In this document: positions 16,121 through 33,221 of the stretch, piece after piece | Numbering within the stretch: position 1 is the stretch's first letter | Layout of the letters: every line of letters begins with the position of its first letter | DNA from: Streptomyces sp. NL15-2K | GTDB taxonomy: Bacteria; Actinomycetota; Actinomycetes; Streptomycetales; Streptomycetaceae | Direction: 5' to 3' | Assembly: GCF_030551255.1 (NCBI RefSeq) | Contig: NZ_CP130630.1 | Coordinates: 6,863,501-6,927,500 of the forward strand | Length of the DNA: 64,000 nucleotides | Translations under genes and position numbers: made by a program | Notes under the pieces: model-generated | Database searches by the model: none | The model's input: the letters and a program-made list of their open reading frames with translations, nothing else | What the model was told of the DNA's origin: nothing

Positions 16121-16354
16121 CAGAAGCCAAAGACCGCTGGTCGTTGCCGTGCGCTCGTGAGAGGGCTCGGTGGCCGAAGGATCCGCTGAATTCCGCGGAC
16201 GACCCGCGCAGGTGACTGTGGAAGTGCTCCCGTCGGTTCGCTGCTCGCGCTGCGAATGCCGGTCGAGCTACGCCCCGTGCGCCTGCGCCGGGGCGTTTCG
16301 TTTACCCCAGCCCCTTCCGAGCGGTCGTCATCACCCGGAAGGAGGCTGAGGCTC
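16121..16354 (+). ncRNA. L10 leader of the rplJ-rplL operon
   Basis: A 234-nt untranslated leader before rplJ. In the position of the known ribosomal-protein L10 leader it holds paired segments: AAGACCGCTGGTCGTT, GGATCCGCTGAATTCCGCGGA and a hairpin CGCCCCGTGCGCCTGCGCCGGGGCG (about 16267-16291, written here in its parts: CGCCCCG with CGGGGCG). The L10-(L7/L12)4 complex is known to bind such leaders to repress translation. The last hairpin sits just upstream of the rplJ ribosome site GGAAGGAGG. Confidence 0.7.
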
Positions 16355-16885
16355 ATGGCGAGGCCTGACAAGGTCGATGCTGTCGTGGAGATGCGGGACA
16401 AGTTCCGCAACTCCAACGGCGCCGTCGTTACCGCGTACACCGGTCTCACCGTCGCGCAGCTCCAACAGCTGCGTCGTTCACTCGGTGAGAACGCCTATTA
16501 CCGCGTGGCGAAGAACACGCTGACCAAGATTGCGGCCAATGAGGCCGGGATCGACACGATCGACGACCTCTTCCAGGGTTCGTCGGCCGTCGCCTTCGTG
16601 ACCGGTGACCCGGTCGAGGCGGCGAAGGGTCTGCGCGACTTCGCCAAGGACAACCCGAGTCTCGTCATCAAGGGCGGCGTCCTTGACGGCAAGCCGCTGT
16701 CCGCGGACGACATCAAGAAGCTTGCGGACCTCGAGTCCCGCGAGGTTCTGCTCTCCAAGCTGGCCGGTGCCATGAAGGGCAAGCAGTCCCAGGCTGCCGC
16801 TGTCTTCCAGGCGCTGCCGTCGAAGCTCGTCCGCACCGTGGACGCTCTTCGCGCCAAGCAGGACGAGCAGGGCGGTGCCGAGTAA
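16355..16885 (+). CDS. rplJ: 50S ribosomal protein L10
   Basis: 176 aa from ATG 16355 ([12 protein letters not shown]). L10 anchors the L7/L12 stalk to 23S r[18 protein letters not shown] and [11 protein letters not shown] form the rRNA-binding domain; the C-terminal helix ([16 protein letters not shown]) carries the L12 dimers. The longer open frame through the leader is rejected because GGAAGGAGG lies properly before 16355 and the leader is structured. It is followed by rplL in the usual order. Confidence 0.98.
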   Translation: MARPDKVDAVVEMRDKFRNSNGAVVTAYTGLTVAQLQQLRRSLGENAYYRVAKNTLTKIAANEAGIDTIDDLFQGSSAVAFVTGDPVEAAKGLRDFAKDNPSLVIKGGVLDGKPLSADDIKKLADLESREVLLSKLAGAMKGKQSQAAAVFQALPSKLVRTVDALRAKQDEQGGAE

Positions 16886-17011
16886 TTCGGCTCGCGAAAT
16901 GACCGCCGCCTCACGGCAGCTCGCCTGAGGCAGTGGTCGTAGCGGGCCGAACGTACGCCCGCCAGACATGTACATCCGGCACCTGCCGAATTAGTGGAAG
17001 GATCGCCCATC

Positions 17012-17395
17012 ATGGCGAAGCTCAGCCAGGAAGACCTGCTCGCGCAGTTCGAGGAGATGACCCTCATCGAGCTCTCCGAGTTCGTGAAGGCGTTCGAGGA
17101 CAAGTTCGACGTCACCGCCGCCGCCCCGGCCGCCGTCGCCGTCCAGGGCGGCCCGGCCGCCCCGGTCGAGGCCGAGGCCGAGCAGGACGAGTTCGACGTC
17201 GTCCTCACCGGCGCCGGTGACAAGAAGATCCAGGTCATCAAGGTCGTGCGTGAGCTGACCTCCCTGGGCCTGAAGGAGGCCAAGGACCTCGTGGACGGCG
17301 CCCCGAAGCCCGTTCTCGAGAAGGTCGCCAAGGACGCCGCTGAGAAGGCCGCCGAGGCCCTCAAGGGCGCCGGCGCCTCCGTCGAGGTCAAGTAA
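17012..17395 (+). CDS. rplL: 50S ribosomal protein L7/L12
   Basis: 127 aa from ATG 17012. This multicopy stalk protein recruits translational GTPases. The N-terminal dimerisation domain ([18 protein letters not shown]), an Ala/Val/Pro hinge (about residues 35-58) and the C-terminal factor-binding domain ([28 protein letters not shown]) are in order. GGAAGGA precedes the start. A terminator follows, then the rpoBC promoter region. Confidence 0.98.
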   Translation: MAKLSQEDLLAQFEEMTLIELSEFVKAFEDKFDVTAAAPAAVAVQGGPAAPVEAEAEQDEFDVVLTGAGDKKIQVIKVVRELTSLGLKEAKDLVDGAPKPVLEKVAKDAAEKAAEALKGAGASVEVK

Positions 17396-17434
17396 GACCT
17401 TCGGGGTCGTACTACAGATCCTGTAACGCTCAAG

Positions 17435-17476
17435 CGCTGAAGAGCGATCATCCATCCGGGTGGTCGCTCTTCGGCG
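17435..17476 (+). terminator. Terminator after rplL
   Basis: CGCTGAAGAGCGA (17435-17447) pairs with TCGCTCTTCGGCG (17464-17476). The sequence closely resembles the terminator after rpoC (25475-25516). Confidence 0.85.
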
Positions 17477-17976
17477 TTCCGGGGGTCCGGTGGTGGCTGC
17501 CTTGCACCGACGTTCGTGCGGAGTATGGTGATCTTCATCGTGTCTCTGAGTGGCCCCGGTGCAGGCTGTACGTGACGAGCGCAGCAACCGGTTCGGGCAA
17601 GGGGGGCCTTGACGAACCGCACGCAGCGCGCAATTCTCAGGACGCGTCGTCACAAGGATCCGAATCCGAGGCATGGATCGACGGCGAAGAGGGCAGTATC
17701 AACGTGCGTTGAGGGCGTGGGCTTGTCGAAGGTGTTGAGAACAACGAGGGTCTCAAAAACCCGGACTGGACATCAGTGTGCCATGTGGCTACACTGACCC
17801 TTTGCGCTGCCTGTTAGCTGCCCTCTGCCCGTCACCAGGGGCATGCCCTCGATTGAACACCGACGATCAGATCTCCCCGACCTGGCCAAACAGCCGAAAA
17901 TGGGAAGTCTGTCTCTGTGCGCAGGAGAGGGACCGGTACGCGCGTAGTGAGTCCGAGCCCTCGGAAGGACCCCCTC
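17477..17976 (+). promoter_or_regulatory. rpoBC promoter and leader region (500 bp without a confident gene)
   Basis: The clear element is a -35 TGGACA (17767-17772), 17-bp spacer and -10 TACACT (17790-17795), giving a leader of about 175 nt before rpoB. That leader contains GGGGCATGCCC-type dyad symmetry near 17838. A 62-codon TTG-started frame at 17609-17797 runs through this promoter and has no family signature, so I do not call it. The upstream 290 bp hold nothing else I can support. Confidence 0.65.
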
Positions 17977-21462
<3,486 letters not shown>

Positions 21463-21556
21463 CGGGAGTCCGGAGGCCTTCGTCATGAAGGCCTCCGGCC
21501 CCAGGACCCCCGTATCAGACCCCATGACTTACAACCCTGAGAGGGATTGACGCATA

Positions 21557-25456
<3,900 letters not shown>

Positions 25457-25474
25457 GCAAGCGTCCGCTTGAAC

Positions 25475-25516
25475 CGCTGAAGGGCGGTCACCTCTCGGGG
25501 TGGCCGCCCTTCGGCG
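25475..25516 (+). terminator. Terminator after rpoC
   Basis: An 18-bp stem with two G-U pairs, CGCTGAAGGGCGGTCACC (25475-25492) with GGTGGCCGCCCTTCGGCG (25499-25516), and a TCTCGG loop. Confidence 0.9.
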
Positions 25517-25518
25517 TG

Positions 25519-25827
25519 TCAGTGCCTGCCCTTGAGGTAGGTCTGCAAGTGATGCAGGCGCGTGTGCACGTCGGGGTGCGAGTCGAGTAGCCGCGCAACT
25601 GGGCGCCCGCTTGCGCTCCAGGGTCGTCGGGCGGGGTGACGGCGTACGGCGGTGGGTCCTCCGCCTCGGAGAGGGGCGTGGTCCGCAAGATGGCTCATAC
25701 GCTCGGGGATGAGCTCATGAGGCTCGTCGAGCTGGTGGTCCTCCAGACGCTTGTTCGCCAGGGCCTGGTTGATCAGGTCTATTTGGGTGTCCAGCAGCGC
25801 AGGTGACCTGCAAGAAACGAGCGACAA
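25519..25827 (-). pseudogene. Possible decayed gene remnant
   Basis: A 102-codon TTG-started minus-strand frame. The N-terminal third (LLDTQIDLINQALANKRLED, then DEPHELIPERMSHL) looks like coding sequence. The middle (AVRRHPARRPWSASGRP) looks out of frame, and another frame there reads PLSEAEDPPPYAVTPPDDP. The end, DSHPDVHTRLHHLQTYLKG, again looks coding and resembles the Ser-His-Pro-x-x-x-x-R-x-x-x-L tail of M48-type peptidases. The simplest reading is a frameshifted remnant; no function is claimed. The rest of 25517-25911 shows nothing further. Confidence 0.3.
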
Positions 25828-25911
25828 TCGGCCGCGTGGCCGACGCGTTCTCTCGCGCCTGGCAGGACTTGGCGCATCATGGAAGGACTCGGGGGGTCGG
25901 GGAGGTGTTCC

Positions 25912-26571
25912 GTGTCGAATCCGTCGTGGCAGCCATGGCAGCCGTGGGAGCCGGGGCAGGGTGGAGCTCAGCCGGGCCGTGATGCTCCGCAGTCAGGGCA
26001 GGGTGGCGTCCCGCGGCCCTGGCAGGGGGCCGGTGGTGCGCCGCTGCCCTGGCAGGCCGGAGGCGTCCCTCAGCCCCACCCCTGGCAAGCGCACAGCACC
26101 TCGTCCATGCTCGCCTCCCACGCCGACCGTGAGCGGGCCGTGGACGTGCTCAGGGCGGGGTTCGGTGAGGGGCGGCTGGAGAAAGGGGAGTTCGACAAGC
26201 GGGTGGAGCGGGCCTACGCGGCTCGTACGGTGGGGGAGCTGGCTCTGCTCGTCGCCGACCTGCCCTCGGGCCCCGTACCGCATCCCGCGCCCGTCGTGGC
26301 CGTACCGCCGACGTTTCTGCCCGTGCCGCAGCCGCAGACCAATGGGAAGGCGGTCGGGTCCGCCGTGTGCGGGCTGCTGTGTCTGCCGACCTTCGGGCTC
26401 ACGGGTATTCCGGCGGTGGTCCTCGGGCATGCGGCGCGGGCGGAGATCCGGAACACGGGGGAGGGCGGTGACGGGCTGGCCCTGATCGGGCTCGTGTTCG
26501 GGTGGCTGTCCACCGCCGGCTGGGCGCTCATGCTGGCGCTGGTGTTCGTGGTGGGGCTGGTGGCGGGGTGA
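25912..26571 (+). CDS. DUF1707 / DUF4190-type membrane protein
   Basis: 219 aa from GTG 25912 (SNPSWQPWQPW; GGGGAGG upstream); an ATG at 25879 gives 11 more residues but no ribosome site. The N-terminal about 70 residues are a Pro/Gln/Trp/Gly-rich low-complexity segment. The DUF1707 domain follows (SHADRERAVDVLRAGFGEGRLEKGEFDKRVERA, shown here in parts: DRERAVDVL, GRLEKGEFDKR, AARTVGEL). The C terminus is a DUF4190-type pair of membrane helices (GLTGIPAVVLGHAARAEI and WALMLALVFVVGLVAG). Such proteins are common in streptomycetes; their function is not established. Confidence 0.85.
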   Translation: MSNPSWQPWQPWEPGQGGAQPGRDAPQSGQGGVPRPWQGAGGAPLPWQAGGVPQPHPWQAHSTSSMLASHADRERAVDVLRAGFGEGRLEKGEFDKRVERAYAARTVGELALLVADLPSGPVPHPAPVVAVPPTFLPVPQPQTNGKAVGSAVCGLLCLPTFGLTGIPAVVLGHAARAEIRNTGEGGDGLALIGLVFGWLSTAGWALMLALVFVVGLVAG

Positions 26572-26731
26572 CGGGAGTGTTCATGTGGGGCCGGCGTCGG
26601 GGTGACGGGAGCCGAGTTCCGTAGATCATCGAGAGGGCGGTATGGGGTGCCCGTGGCGTGGATTTGAAGATCACGGACGGGGTCGAGGCTTGACATGTTC
26701 CGTCCGAGGGTGGGGGCGCGGCCCATTTGTT

Positions 26732-26760
26732 TTGACCACAGCGAATGAGCTAGGTACGCT
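26732..26760 (+). promoter_or_regulatory. Promoter of the str operon
   Basis: -35 TTGACC (26732-26737), 17-bp spacer, -10 TACGCT (26755-26760). The rest of 26572-26954 is a GC-rich spacer before it and an about 190-nt untranslated leader after it. Confidence 0.75.
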
Positions 26761-26879
26761 CAGACCTTGTGCCTGGGGTGTGCCCTGGCTCTCGTGCGTG
26801 CCTCTGAACCGCACCGGAGCCGTCACTGGCCACCGTAATCTGCGCCTCTTTCTGCCTGGCGGCGAGAGTCTGCGGGATT

Positions 26880-26904
26880 CGACACACCCGACCGCGTGGG
26901 TCGG
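26880..26904 (+). promoter_or_regulatory. Leader hairpin element shared with the S10 operon
   Basis: A 25-nt block beginning CGACACACCCGACC and ending GTGGGTCGG. CCGACC (26888-26893) pairs with GGTCGG (26899-26904) around GCGTG. The same 25 nt with one substitution occurs at 37782-37806 before rpsJ. It ends 50 nt before the rpsL start. Confidence 0.75.
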
Positions 26905-26954
26905 CGACGTTCCAGGTTAGCTTCACCTATCGGCACACAGAAACCGGAGAAGTA

Positions 26955-27326
26955 GTGCCTACGATCCAGCAGCTGGTCCGCAAGGGCCGGCAGGACAAGG
27001 TCGAGAAGAACAAGACGCCCGCACTGGACGGTTCCCCCCAGCGCCGTGGCGTCTGCACGCGTGTGTTCACGACCACCCCGAAGAAGCCGAACTCGGCCCT
27101 GCGTAAGGTCGCGCGTGTGCGTCTGACCAGCGGGATCGAGGTCACCGCTTACATTCCGGGTGAGGGACACAACCTGCAGGAGCACTCCATCGTGCTCGTG
27201 CGTGGCGGCCGTGTGAAGGACCTGCCCGGTGTTCGTTACAAGATCATCCGTGGTTCGCTCGACACCCAGGGTGTCAAGAACCGCAAGCAGGCCCGCAGCC
27301 GCTACGGCGCCAAGAAGGAGAAGTAA
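26955..27326 (+). CDS. rpsL: 30S ribosomal protein S12
   Basis: 123 aa from GTG. S12 shapes the decoding centre. [16 protein letters not shown] holds Lys43 and VKDLPGVRY holds Lys88; both are the streptomycin-sensitive wild-type residues whose mutation changes antibiotic production in streptomycetes. GGAGAA precedes the start. It is the first gene of rpsL-rpsG-fusA-tuf. Confidence 0.98.
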   Translation: MPTIQQLVRKGRQDKVEKNKTPALDGSPQRRGVCTRVFTTTPKKPNSALRKVARVRLTSGIEVTAYIPGEGHNLQEHSIVLVRGGRVKDLPGVRYKIIRGSLDTQGVKNRKQARSRYGAKKEK

Positions 27327-27328
27327 GA

Positions 27329-27799
27329 ATGCCTCGTAAGGGCCCCGCCCCGAAGCGCCCGGTCATCATCGACCCGGTCTACGGTTCTCCTCTGGTGACC
27401 TCCCTCATCAACAAGGTGCTGCTGAACGGCAAGCGCTCCACCGCCGAGCGCATCGTGTACGGCGCCATGGAGGGCCTGCGCGAGAAGACCAGCAACGACC
27501 CGGTCATCACGCTCAAGCGCGCTCTCGAGAACATCAAGCCGACCCTCGAGGTCAAGTCCCGCCGTGTCGGTGGCGCCACCTACCAGGTGCCGGTCGAGGT
27601 CAAGCCCGGCCGCGCCAACACCCTGGCGCTGCGCTGGCTGGTCGGTTACTCCCGCGCCCGTCGCGAGAAGACCATGACCGAGCGTCTGCTCAACGAGCTT
27701 CTCGACGCCTCGAACGGCCTCGGCGCGGCCGTGAAGAAGCGCGAGGACACCCACAAGATGGCCGAGTCCAACAAGGCCTTCGCGCACTACCGCTGGTAG
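27329..27799 (+). CDS. rpsG: 30S ribosomal protein S7
   Basis: 156 aa, starting 2 bp after rpsL. S7 initiates assembly of the 30S head and contacts E-site t[38 protein letters not shown] and the conserved [18 protein letters not shown] are present. In E. coli S7 is the str-operon autogenous repressor; here the intercistronic space is too short for that binding site. Confidence 0.98.
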   Translation: MPRKGPAPKRPVIIDPVYGSPLVTSLINKVLLNGKRSTAERIVYGAMEGLREKTSNDPVITLKRALENIKPTLEVKSRRVGGATYQVPVEVKPGRANTLALRWLVGYSRARREKTMTERLLNELLDASNGLGAAVKKREDTHKMAESNKAFAHYRW

Positions 27800-27838
27800 T
27801 CGCTACCCACATCGAGACCGAGAGAAGACTGAAGCCTT

Positions 27839-29965
27839 ATGGCTACCACTTCACTTGACCTGGCCAGGGTCCGCAACATCGGGATCATGGCCCACATCGA
27901 CGCGGGCAAGACGACCACCACTGAGCGGATCCTGTTCTACACCGGCGTTTCGTACAAGATCGGTGAGGTCCACGACGGCGCCGCCACCATGGACTGGATG
28001 GAGCAGGAGCAGGAGCGTGGCATCACGATCACCTCTGCTGCCACCACCTGCCACTGGCCGCTGGACAACGTCGATCACACCATCAACATCATCGACACCC
28101 CGGGGCACGTGGACTTCACCGTCGAGGTGGAGCGCTCCCTGCGTGTGCTCGACGGTGCGGTGACGGTGTTCGACGGCGTTGCCGGCGTCGAGCCCCAGTC
28201 CGAGACGGTGTGGCGTCAGGCGGACCGCTACGGCGTGCCGCGCATCTGCTTCGTGAACAAGCTCGACCGCACGGGTGCCGAGTTCCACCGTTGCGTCGAC
28301 ATGATCAGCGACCGCCTGGGCGCGCAGCCGATCGTCATGCAGCTGCCCATCGGTGCCGAGGCCGACTTCAAGGGCGTCGTGGACCTGGTCCGCATGAAGG
28401 CGCTCGTGTGGTCCGCCGAGGCCGCCAAGGGCGAGATGTACGACACCGTCGACATCCCGGCCACGCACACCGAGGCCGCCGAGGAGTGGCGCGGCAAGCT
28501 GCTCGAGGCCGTCGCGGAGAACGACGAAGAGATCATGGAGCTGTACCTGGAGGGCGTCGAGCCCACCGAGGAGCAGCTGTACGCCGCGATCCGTCGCATC
28601 ACCATCGCGTCCGGCAAGTCCAGCGACACCACGGTCACCCCGGTGTTCTGTGGCACCGCGTTCAAGAACAAGGGCGTCCAGCCCCTGCTCGACGCGGTCG
28701 TGCGCTACCTCCCCACCCCGCTTGACGTCGAGGCCATCGAGGGCCACGACGTCAAGGACCCGGAGCTGATCGTCAAGCGCAAGCCGTCCGAGGACGAGCC
28801 GCTGTCCGCGCTGGCGTTCAAGATCATGAGCGACCCGCACCTCGGCAAGCTCACCTTCGTCCGGGTCTACTCGGGACGCCTGGAGACCGGCACCGCCGTG
28901 CTGAACTCCGTCAAGGGCAAGAAGGAGCGCATCGGCAAGATCTACCGCATGCACGCGAACAAGCGTGAGGAGATCGCGTCGGTGGGCGCCGGCGACATCG
29001 TCGCCGTGATGGGTCTGAAGCAGACCACGACCGGTGAGACGCTGTGCGACGACAAGCAGCCGGTGATCCTGGAGTCCATGGACTTCCCGGCGCCGGTCAT
29101 CCAGGTCGCCATCGAGCCCAAGTCGAAGGGCGACCAGGAGAAGCTGGGCGTCGCGATCCAGCGCCTGGCCGAGGAGGACCCGTCCTTCCAGGTCCACACC
29201 AACGAGGAGACCGGCCAGACCATCATCGGTGGTATGGGCGAGCTGCACCTCGAGGTGCTGGTCGACCGTATGCGCCGTGAGTTCAAGGTCGAGGCCAACG
29301 TCGGCAAGCCGCAGGTCGCGTACCGCGAGACGATCCGCAAGGCCGTCGAGCGCGTGGACTACACCCACAAGAAGCAGACCGGTGGTACCGGTCAGTTCGC
29401 CAAGGTGCAGATCGCGATCGAGCCCCTCGAGGGCGGCGACACGTCGTACGAGTTCGTGAACAAGGTGACCGGTGGTCGTATCCCGAAGGAGTACATCCCT
29501 TCGGTCGACGCCGGCTGCCAGGAGGCCATGCAGTTCGGCATCCTCGCCGGTTACGAGATGACCGGTGTCCGCATCACGCTGCTCGACGGTGCCTACCACG
29601 AGGTCGACTCCTCCGAGCTCGCGTTCAAGATCGCCGGTTCGCAGGCCTTCAAGGAAGCCGCGCGCAAGGCCAGCCCTGTGCTGCTCGAGCCGATGATGGC
29701 CGTCGAGGTCACCACGCCCGAGGACTACATGGGTGACGTCATCGGCGACATCAACTCCCGCCGTGGCCAGATCCAGGCCATGGAGGAGCGGGCCGGTGCC
29801 CGCGTCGTGAAGGGCCTCGTGCCTCTCTCGGAGATGTTCGGCTACGTCGGAGACCTCCGCAGCAAGACGTCGGGTCGCGCAAGCTACTCGATGCAGTTCG
29901 ACTCCTACGCCGAGGTTCCGCGGAACGTCGCCGAGGAGATCATCGCGAAGGCCAAGGGCGAGTAA
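27839..29965 (+). CDS. fusA: Elongation factor G
   Basis: 708 aa. This GTPase drives ribosomal translocation and, with RRF, recycling. GTP-binding motifs: [13 protein letters not shown] (G1), RGITITSAA (G2/switch I), DTPGHVDF (G3) and NKLDRTGA (G4). Domains II-V follow, ending [21 protein letters not shown] in variant form [16 protein letters not shown]. It is 39 bp after rpsG. A hairpin lies in the 156-bp gap before tuf. Confidence 0.98.
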   Translation: MATTSLDLARVRNIGIMAHIDAGKTTTTERILFYTGVSYKIGEVHDGAATMDWMEQEQERGITITSAATTCHWPLDNVDHTINIIDTPGHVDFTVEVERSLRVLDGAVTVFDGVAGVEPQSETVWRQADRYGVPRICFVNKLDRTGAEFHRCVDMISDRLGAQPIVMQLPIGAEADFKGVVDLVRMKALVWSAEAAKGEMYDTVDIPATHTEAAEEWRGKLLEAVAENDEEIMELYLEGVEPTEEQLYAAIRRITIASGKSSDTTVTPVFCGTAFKNKGVQPLLDAVVRYLPTPLDVEAIEGHDVKDPELIVKRKPSEDEPLSALAFKIMSDPHLGKLTFVRVYSGRLETGTAVLNSVKGKKERIGKIYRMHANKREEIASVGAGDIVAVMGLKQTTTGETLCDDKQPVILESMDFPAPVIQVAIEPKSKGDQEKLGVAIQRLAEEDPSFQVHTNEETGQTIIGGMGELHLEVLVDRMRREFKVEANVGKPQVAYRETIRKAVERVDYTHKKQTGGTGQFAKVQIAIEPLEGGDTSYEFVNKVTGGRIPKEYIPSVDAGCQEAMQFGILAGYEMTGVRITLLDGAYHEVDSSELAFKIAGSQAFKEAARKASPVLLEPMMAVEVTTPEDYMGDVIGDINSRRGQIQAMEERAGARVVKGLVPLSEMFGYVGDLRSKTSGRASYSMQFDSYAEVPRNVAEEIIAKAKGE

Positions 29966-30009
29966 CGCAGCGCGTTCACACGCCGTAGGCTTGACTCCGG
30001 AGCCTTGAG

Positions 30010-30042
30010 GGGCATTCCACCGCAATCGTGGTGAGAATGCCC
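30010..30042 (+). terminator. Hairpin in the fusA-tuf gap
   Basis: GGGCATTCCACC-type arm (30010-30021) pairs with GGTG(A)GAATGCCC (30030-30042) with one bulged A and loop GCAATCGT. No T tract follows. It could be a partial terminator or processing site that lets tuf be expressed at a different level from fusA. Confidence 0.45.
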
Positions 30043-30121
30043 TGGGGCCCGGGCTTTCCAGCAAAGATCACCTGGCGCCGATGAAGCAAGGCGTTCAGAA
30101 CCACTCCACAGGAGGACCCCA

Positions 30122-31315
<1,194 letters not shown>

Positions 31316-31355
31316 GCTTGTCGACCTGACCTGGTAGCTCCGACTGCGAGCTCCT

Positions 31356-31393
31356 GAAGGGGCCCGTACGACTTCGGTCGTGCGGGTCCCTTC
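31356..31393 (+). terminator. Terminator of the str operon
   Basis: A 17-bp stem with two G-U pairs, GAAGGGGCCCGTACGAC (31356-31372) with GTCGTGCGGGTCCCTTC (31377-31393), closed by a TTCG tetraloop. Confidence 0.92.
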
Positions 31394-31578
31394 GTCGTTG
31401 CCGGGCGCCCTCTTCCCCGTCAAGTGAAGTGTTGGAGAACGCCGGAAGGCATCTCGGCGAGAGTTGCGGCAAATCCCGCTCGTGCGCGCGCGGAATGTTC
31501 TTGTCTGTTCGCTGTGGGGTGGTTGGGGCGGCCGTAGCGTGAGCTGTCCGGTGGCCGCCCCGGCCCGGGATTCCCCTC

Positions 31579-32835
31579 ATGAGGACGGACGTACAGGTGT
31601 CGATGTACGGCACGGACAGCGGAACGTCGATACCGCGACAGGTCGTCGGCGGACTGCAGCAGCCGCTTCCCCCGCTCACCGTGCCGGACGACATGCCGAC
31701 GCGGCCCCTGCGGACGATCCGGCCGCTCCGGCCGCTCCGGACGGTGAAGCACGCTGCCGCGCGCGAACGGGTGGGCCGCCGGCTCTACGCCATCGACGGC
31801 ATCCGCCTGCTCGCCGCCCTGATGGTGGCCGCACACCACTTCGCCGGCACCAACCGCGTCAACCAGCCGGACAACGCGATCTGGGGCCGGCCGGTGTCCG
31901 ACATCATGCCCACGGTGTTCCGGTTCTCCGCCTACGGCTGGATCGGCGTCGAGATCTTCTTCGTGATCAGCGGCTTCGTGATCTGCATGTCGTGCTGGGG
32001 CCGTACGCCGCGGCAGTTCTTCGTCTCACGGGTCATCCGGCTCTACCCGGCCTACTGGTTCGCCATCGCCTTCACCACGGCCGTCCTGGTGGCGATCCCG
32101 GGCGTGTGGGACCGCCTGCGCCTGCGCGAGATCCTGCTCAACCTCACGATGCTGCAGTCCGGCTCCGGCGTGACCAACGTCGACGGCGTGTACTGGACCC
32201 TCTGGTCCGAGCTGCGCTTCTACCTGCTCTTCCTGCTCGTCGTCGCCACGGGGCTGACGTACCGCAAGGTCGTGGTGTTCTGCTGCGTGTGGGGCGCGGC
32301 CGCGATGCTCGCGCCGGTGGCCGACTTCCACCTGCTGGAGCTGGTCGCGAACCCGGACGGCGCGTGGTACTTCATCGCGGGCCTCGCCCTCTACCTGATG
32401 CACCGCTTCGGCCAGGACCTGTTGCTGTGGGGCATCCTCGGCATGGCCTGGCTGATGGGCCAGCTGGAGCTGGGACGCCGGATCGACGAGGTCGAGCATG
32501 TGTCCGGGTGGCGGGGCAGCGTGGTGATCTTCACCGTGTTCCTGCTGGTGATGGTGGCGATCGCGCTGGGTGCGACGGACCGGATTCGGTGGAAGTGGTT
32601 GGTGACGGCCGGCGCGCTGACGTATCCGCTGTATCTCACGCACTACGTGGCCGGTACGACACTGATCAACAGGTTGCGGGACACGATGGACGCCCGGCTG
32701 CTGGTCGTGGTCGTGATCGCGGGCTTCATGGTGCTGAGCTGGCTGGTTCACCGGTTTGTGGAGCGGCCGGTGGCGGGGGTGTTGAAGCGGGGGCTGGATA
32801 CGTCGTTCGCGCGGTTGCGGAATGCGGGGGGATGA
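31579..32835 (+). CDS. Acyltransferase family 3 membrane protein (OafA/YrhL-like)
   Basis: 418 aa. After a poorly conserved Pro/Arg-rich N terminus of about 65 residues come about ten membrane helices with the family hallmarks: LYAIDGIRLLAALMVAAHHF (conserved Arg and His), GVEIFFVISGFVI and VIRLYPAYW. These enzymes O-acylate cell-envelope glycans or secondary metabolites on or across the membrane; the acceptor is unknown. The start is uncertain: ATG 31579 or ATG 31603. It is the first gene after the str terminator and convergent with the toxin-like gene. Confidence 0.88.
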   Translation: MRTDVQVSMYGTDSGTSIPRQVVGGLQQPLPPLTVPDDMPTRPLRTIRPLRPLRTVKHAAARERVGRRLYAIDGIRLLAALMVAAHHFAGTNRVNQPDNAIWGRPVSDIMPTVFRFSAYGWIGVEIFFVISGFVICMSCWGRTPRQFFVSRVIRLYPAYWFAIAFTTAVLVAIPGVWDRLRLREILLNLTMLQSGSGVTNVDGVYWTLWSELRFYLLFLLVVATGLTYRKVVVFCCVWGAAAMLAPVADFHLLELVANPDGAWYFIAGLALYLMHRFGQDLLLWGILGMAWLMGQLELGRRIDEVEHVSGWRGSVVIFTVFLLVMVAIALGATDRIRWKWLVTAGALTYPLYLTHYVAGTTLINRLRDTMDARLLVVVVIAGFMVLSWLVHRFVERPVAGVLKRGLDTSFARLRNAGG

Positions 32836-32963
32836 GGTCCGTACGGTGACCGCTCGAGCTGGGCGCGGGGATGAGCCATGTCGGAAAACGCCGCTGGCGC
32901 CTGCGCCTGCGGAACGTGGACGGCCCTGCTGCTCTCGAATCGCACGCGGATAGAGCGATCGAT

Positions 32964-33221
32964 TCAGAAACCCAAATAGGTGATCTGGACGAGGTAGACG
33001 CGCTCGCTGCGCACGACTACCTGATACGTGAACATCCCGCCGGGGACGATGACGTCGCCGCCTTTCGGATCCGTTCCCGCGTGAGCGCGGCCGTGGACGT
33101 GGACTGCCTCAGCAGCCCTGACCAACTCGTCGGCCTTTCGTACCACCTCGGCCAGGAAGTCGGCGGGAGCGGTACGTGCAGCTTCCTCCGCGCCGAAGGC
33201 GTATTCCCACTTCCAGCTCAC
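32964..33221 (-). CDS. RelE/ParE-fold toxin-like protein
   Basis: 85 aa from GTG 33221. It overlaps the stop of the upstream gene by 4 nt (GTGA), so translation is coupled. The pattern, two helices (ADFLAEVVRKADELVRAAEA) then a Gly-rich turn and strands FTYQVVVRSERVYLVQITYL, fits the small RelE/ParE superfamily, although the catalytic basic residues are not certain. Streptomyces genomes commonly pair such an ORF with the DUF6247-like gene upstream. Toxicity is inference. Confidence 0.65.
   Translation of the reverse strand: MSWKWEYAFGAEEAARTAPADFLAEVVRKADELVRAAEAVHVHGRAHAGTDPKGGDVIVPGGMFTYQVVVRSERVYLVQITYLGF

Noticed and set aside
17609..17797. A 62-codon TTG-started frame in the rpoB upstream region
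   Set aside because: It overlaps the best rpoB promoter (17767-17795), has no strong ribosome site and no recognisable family. Conservation in relatives would be needed to revive it.
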